NCBI GenBank assembly: GCA_020628095.1
Contig: JAHDFP010000009.1
Span: 91,601-155,600, forward strand
DNA: 64,000 nucleotides
Direction: 5' to 3'
Source: Saprospiraceae bacterium
GTDB taxonomy: Bacteria; Bacteroidota; Bacteroidia; Chitinophagales; Saprospiraceae
Shown piece after piece: positions 63,392 to 64,000 of the stretch. The position numbers and the translations under genes are program-made. The notes below the pieces were generated by a model. It saw only the letters and a program-made list of their open reading frames with translations, made no database searches and was not told the origin of the DNA. Positions within the stretch are counted from its first letter, which is position 1. Each line of letters opens with the position of its first letter.

Positions 63392-63925
63392 ATGATAATC
63401 AAAGTAATTCAACCGATTTTATTAGTTCTATTTACTTCTTTTTCTATGATGAGCTTTGCTCAGTCTGATCTATCGTCTGCTACTCTGGAGATCAGAAAAC
63501 AAAAAAGAAATAAGGCCATACAATTAAGGAAAGGAAAGGCAGAAACCGTGAGAGGAATAAGAGCCAGCAATACCAAGCGCATTACAGAAAAGAGAAGTAC
63601 TCATACGGCGCATATTTTAGATGCACGCAGTGCTGTCAAGAAGCGTTATACTGATAGGAGACAAGCCGCAGAGGATAGAAGTGCCAAAGTCAAAGAATCA
63701 GCACTTACTAGAAGGGGAGAAAGAAGTAGCGAAACAATTGCCAGAAGAGGAGAAAGAAGCGACGAGGCGGTGACAAGGAGAAACGAGCTTATAGAAGACA
63801 GACTATCAGCAAGGTCGGAACTCAAAGAAGATCGTCTATCTGCAAGGCAAAAAGTAACTGACCATACTAATCAGAGAAGACTGGATAGAGCAAGTGTCAT
63901 CAGAACTGGTAGAAAGAAAAGGTGA
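63392..63925 (+). CDS. Highly basic, repeat-rich secreted protein
   Basis: 177 residues: a signal peptide (MIIKVIQPILLVLFTSFSMM then SFAQ) and a low-complexity tail of Arg, Lys, Glu, Ser and Ala with degenerate 10-12-residue repeats (RRGERSSETIA, RRGERSDEAVT, RRNELIEDRL, SARSELKEDRL). It looks like one long charged helix. No family recognised. It is the last visible gene of the plus operon (15-base gap). Confidence 0.7.
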   Translation: MIIKVIQPILLVLFTSFSMMSFAQSDLSSATLEIRKQKRNKAIQLRKGKAETVRGIRASNTKRITEKRSTHTAHILDARSAVKKRYTDRRQAAEDRSAKVKESALTRRGERSSETIARRGERSDEAVTRRNELIEDRLSARSELKEDRLSARQKVTDHTNQRRLDRASVIRTGRKKR

Positions 63926-63975
63926 TCTTTTCTTTAATAGTTAGATTTTAATGGTCACAATAAAGGTTTAAATCC

Positions 63976-63991
63976 TCGCTCTTTAGAGCGA
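63976..63991. repeat. Short hairpin at the window end
   Basis: TCGCTC-TTTA-GAGCGA, a perfect 6-base stem with tetraloop, 50 bases after the last stop. May be a weak terminator; the T tail is only AAATTT. Confidence 0.35.
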
Positions 63992-64000
63992 TAAATTTCA

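Noticed and set aside
1..64000. CRISPR arrays, insertion sequences, prophage and rRNA
   Set aside because: No regularly spaced short repeats, transposase, integrase, phage gene or rRNA sequence was seen.

Overview
The window looks like chromosomal DNA of a Bacteroidota bacterium, most likely Saprospiria-like; the phylum is well supported and the family is only a guess. Promoters match the Bacteroidota -7 consensus TAnnTTTG. There is a TonB receptor with a carboxypeptidase-regulatory N-terminal extension, a secreted metalloprotease ending in a Bacteroidota-type C-terminal domain, UpxY/NusG-type capsule control, and weak ribosome binding sites. Several genes appear to start at TTG.

Layout. 1-20720 is mostly housekeeping and envelope genes: etfB (cut by the window edge), a TPR protein, dapF, an HtrA protease, an OsmC protein, a single-ring ClpB-like AAA+ protein, a TonB receptor with a surface lipoprotein, a thioredoxin-TPR protein, threonine aldolase divergent from an NrtR-type regulator, lepA, a di-haem peroxidase and tRNA-Lys. 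The gaps 1065-1971 and 12454-12913 hold copies of one intergenic repeat family that can fold into a stem-loop.

20800-35131 is the most interesting part: a lasso-peptide biosynthetic cluster. It has an ABC exporter, an asparagine-synthetase-like cyclase, a second asparagine-synthetase-like protein that has lost its active-site motifs, a 34-residue membrane microprotein, two short paralogous precursor genes, and a minus-strand operon reading B1 (PqqD-like), B2 (transglutaminase-like protease), HPr-kinase-like kinase, sulfotransferase, a permease fused to FG-GAP/UnbV repeats, and a methyltransferase. An NTP_transf_5-type nucleotidyltransferase follows on the plus strand. Both precursors end in Ser, the residue phosphorylated in paeninodin, and both share a Gly-rich stretch before a conserved Glu.

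35128-44622 holds an aminotransferase, a LolC/E-like permease, CorA, nrdB-nrdA (behind a perfect inverted pair of DnaA boxes) and a reprolysin-like metalloprotease. 44615-63925 is a surface-polysaccharide locus of two divergent operons around a control region at 53.5-54.7 kb. The minus operon carries Wza-like, Wzz-like, UDP-glucose dehydrogenase, UDP-glucuronate decarboxylase, two small envelope proteins, rmlB and rmlA. The plus operon carries a helix-turn-helix regulator, a NusG-like antiterminator, two UDP-HexNAc enzymes, an ABC flippase, an LhgO-like oxidase, an epimerase, a sugar nucleotidyltransferase, a domain-swapped HldE-like enzyme and a very basic secreted protein. Sugar-nucleotide synthesis, flipping, chain-length control and export are present; glycosyltransferases presumably lie to the right of the window.
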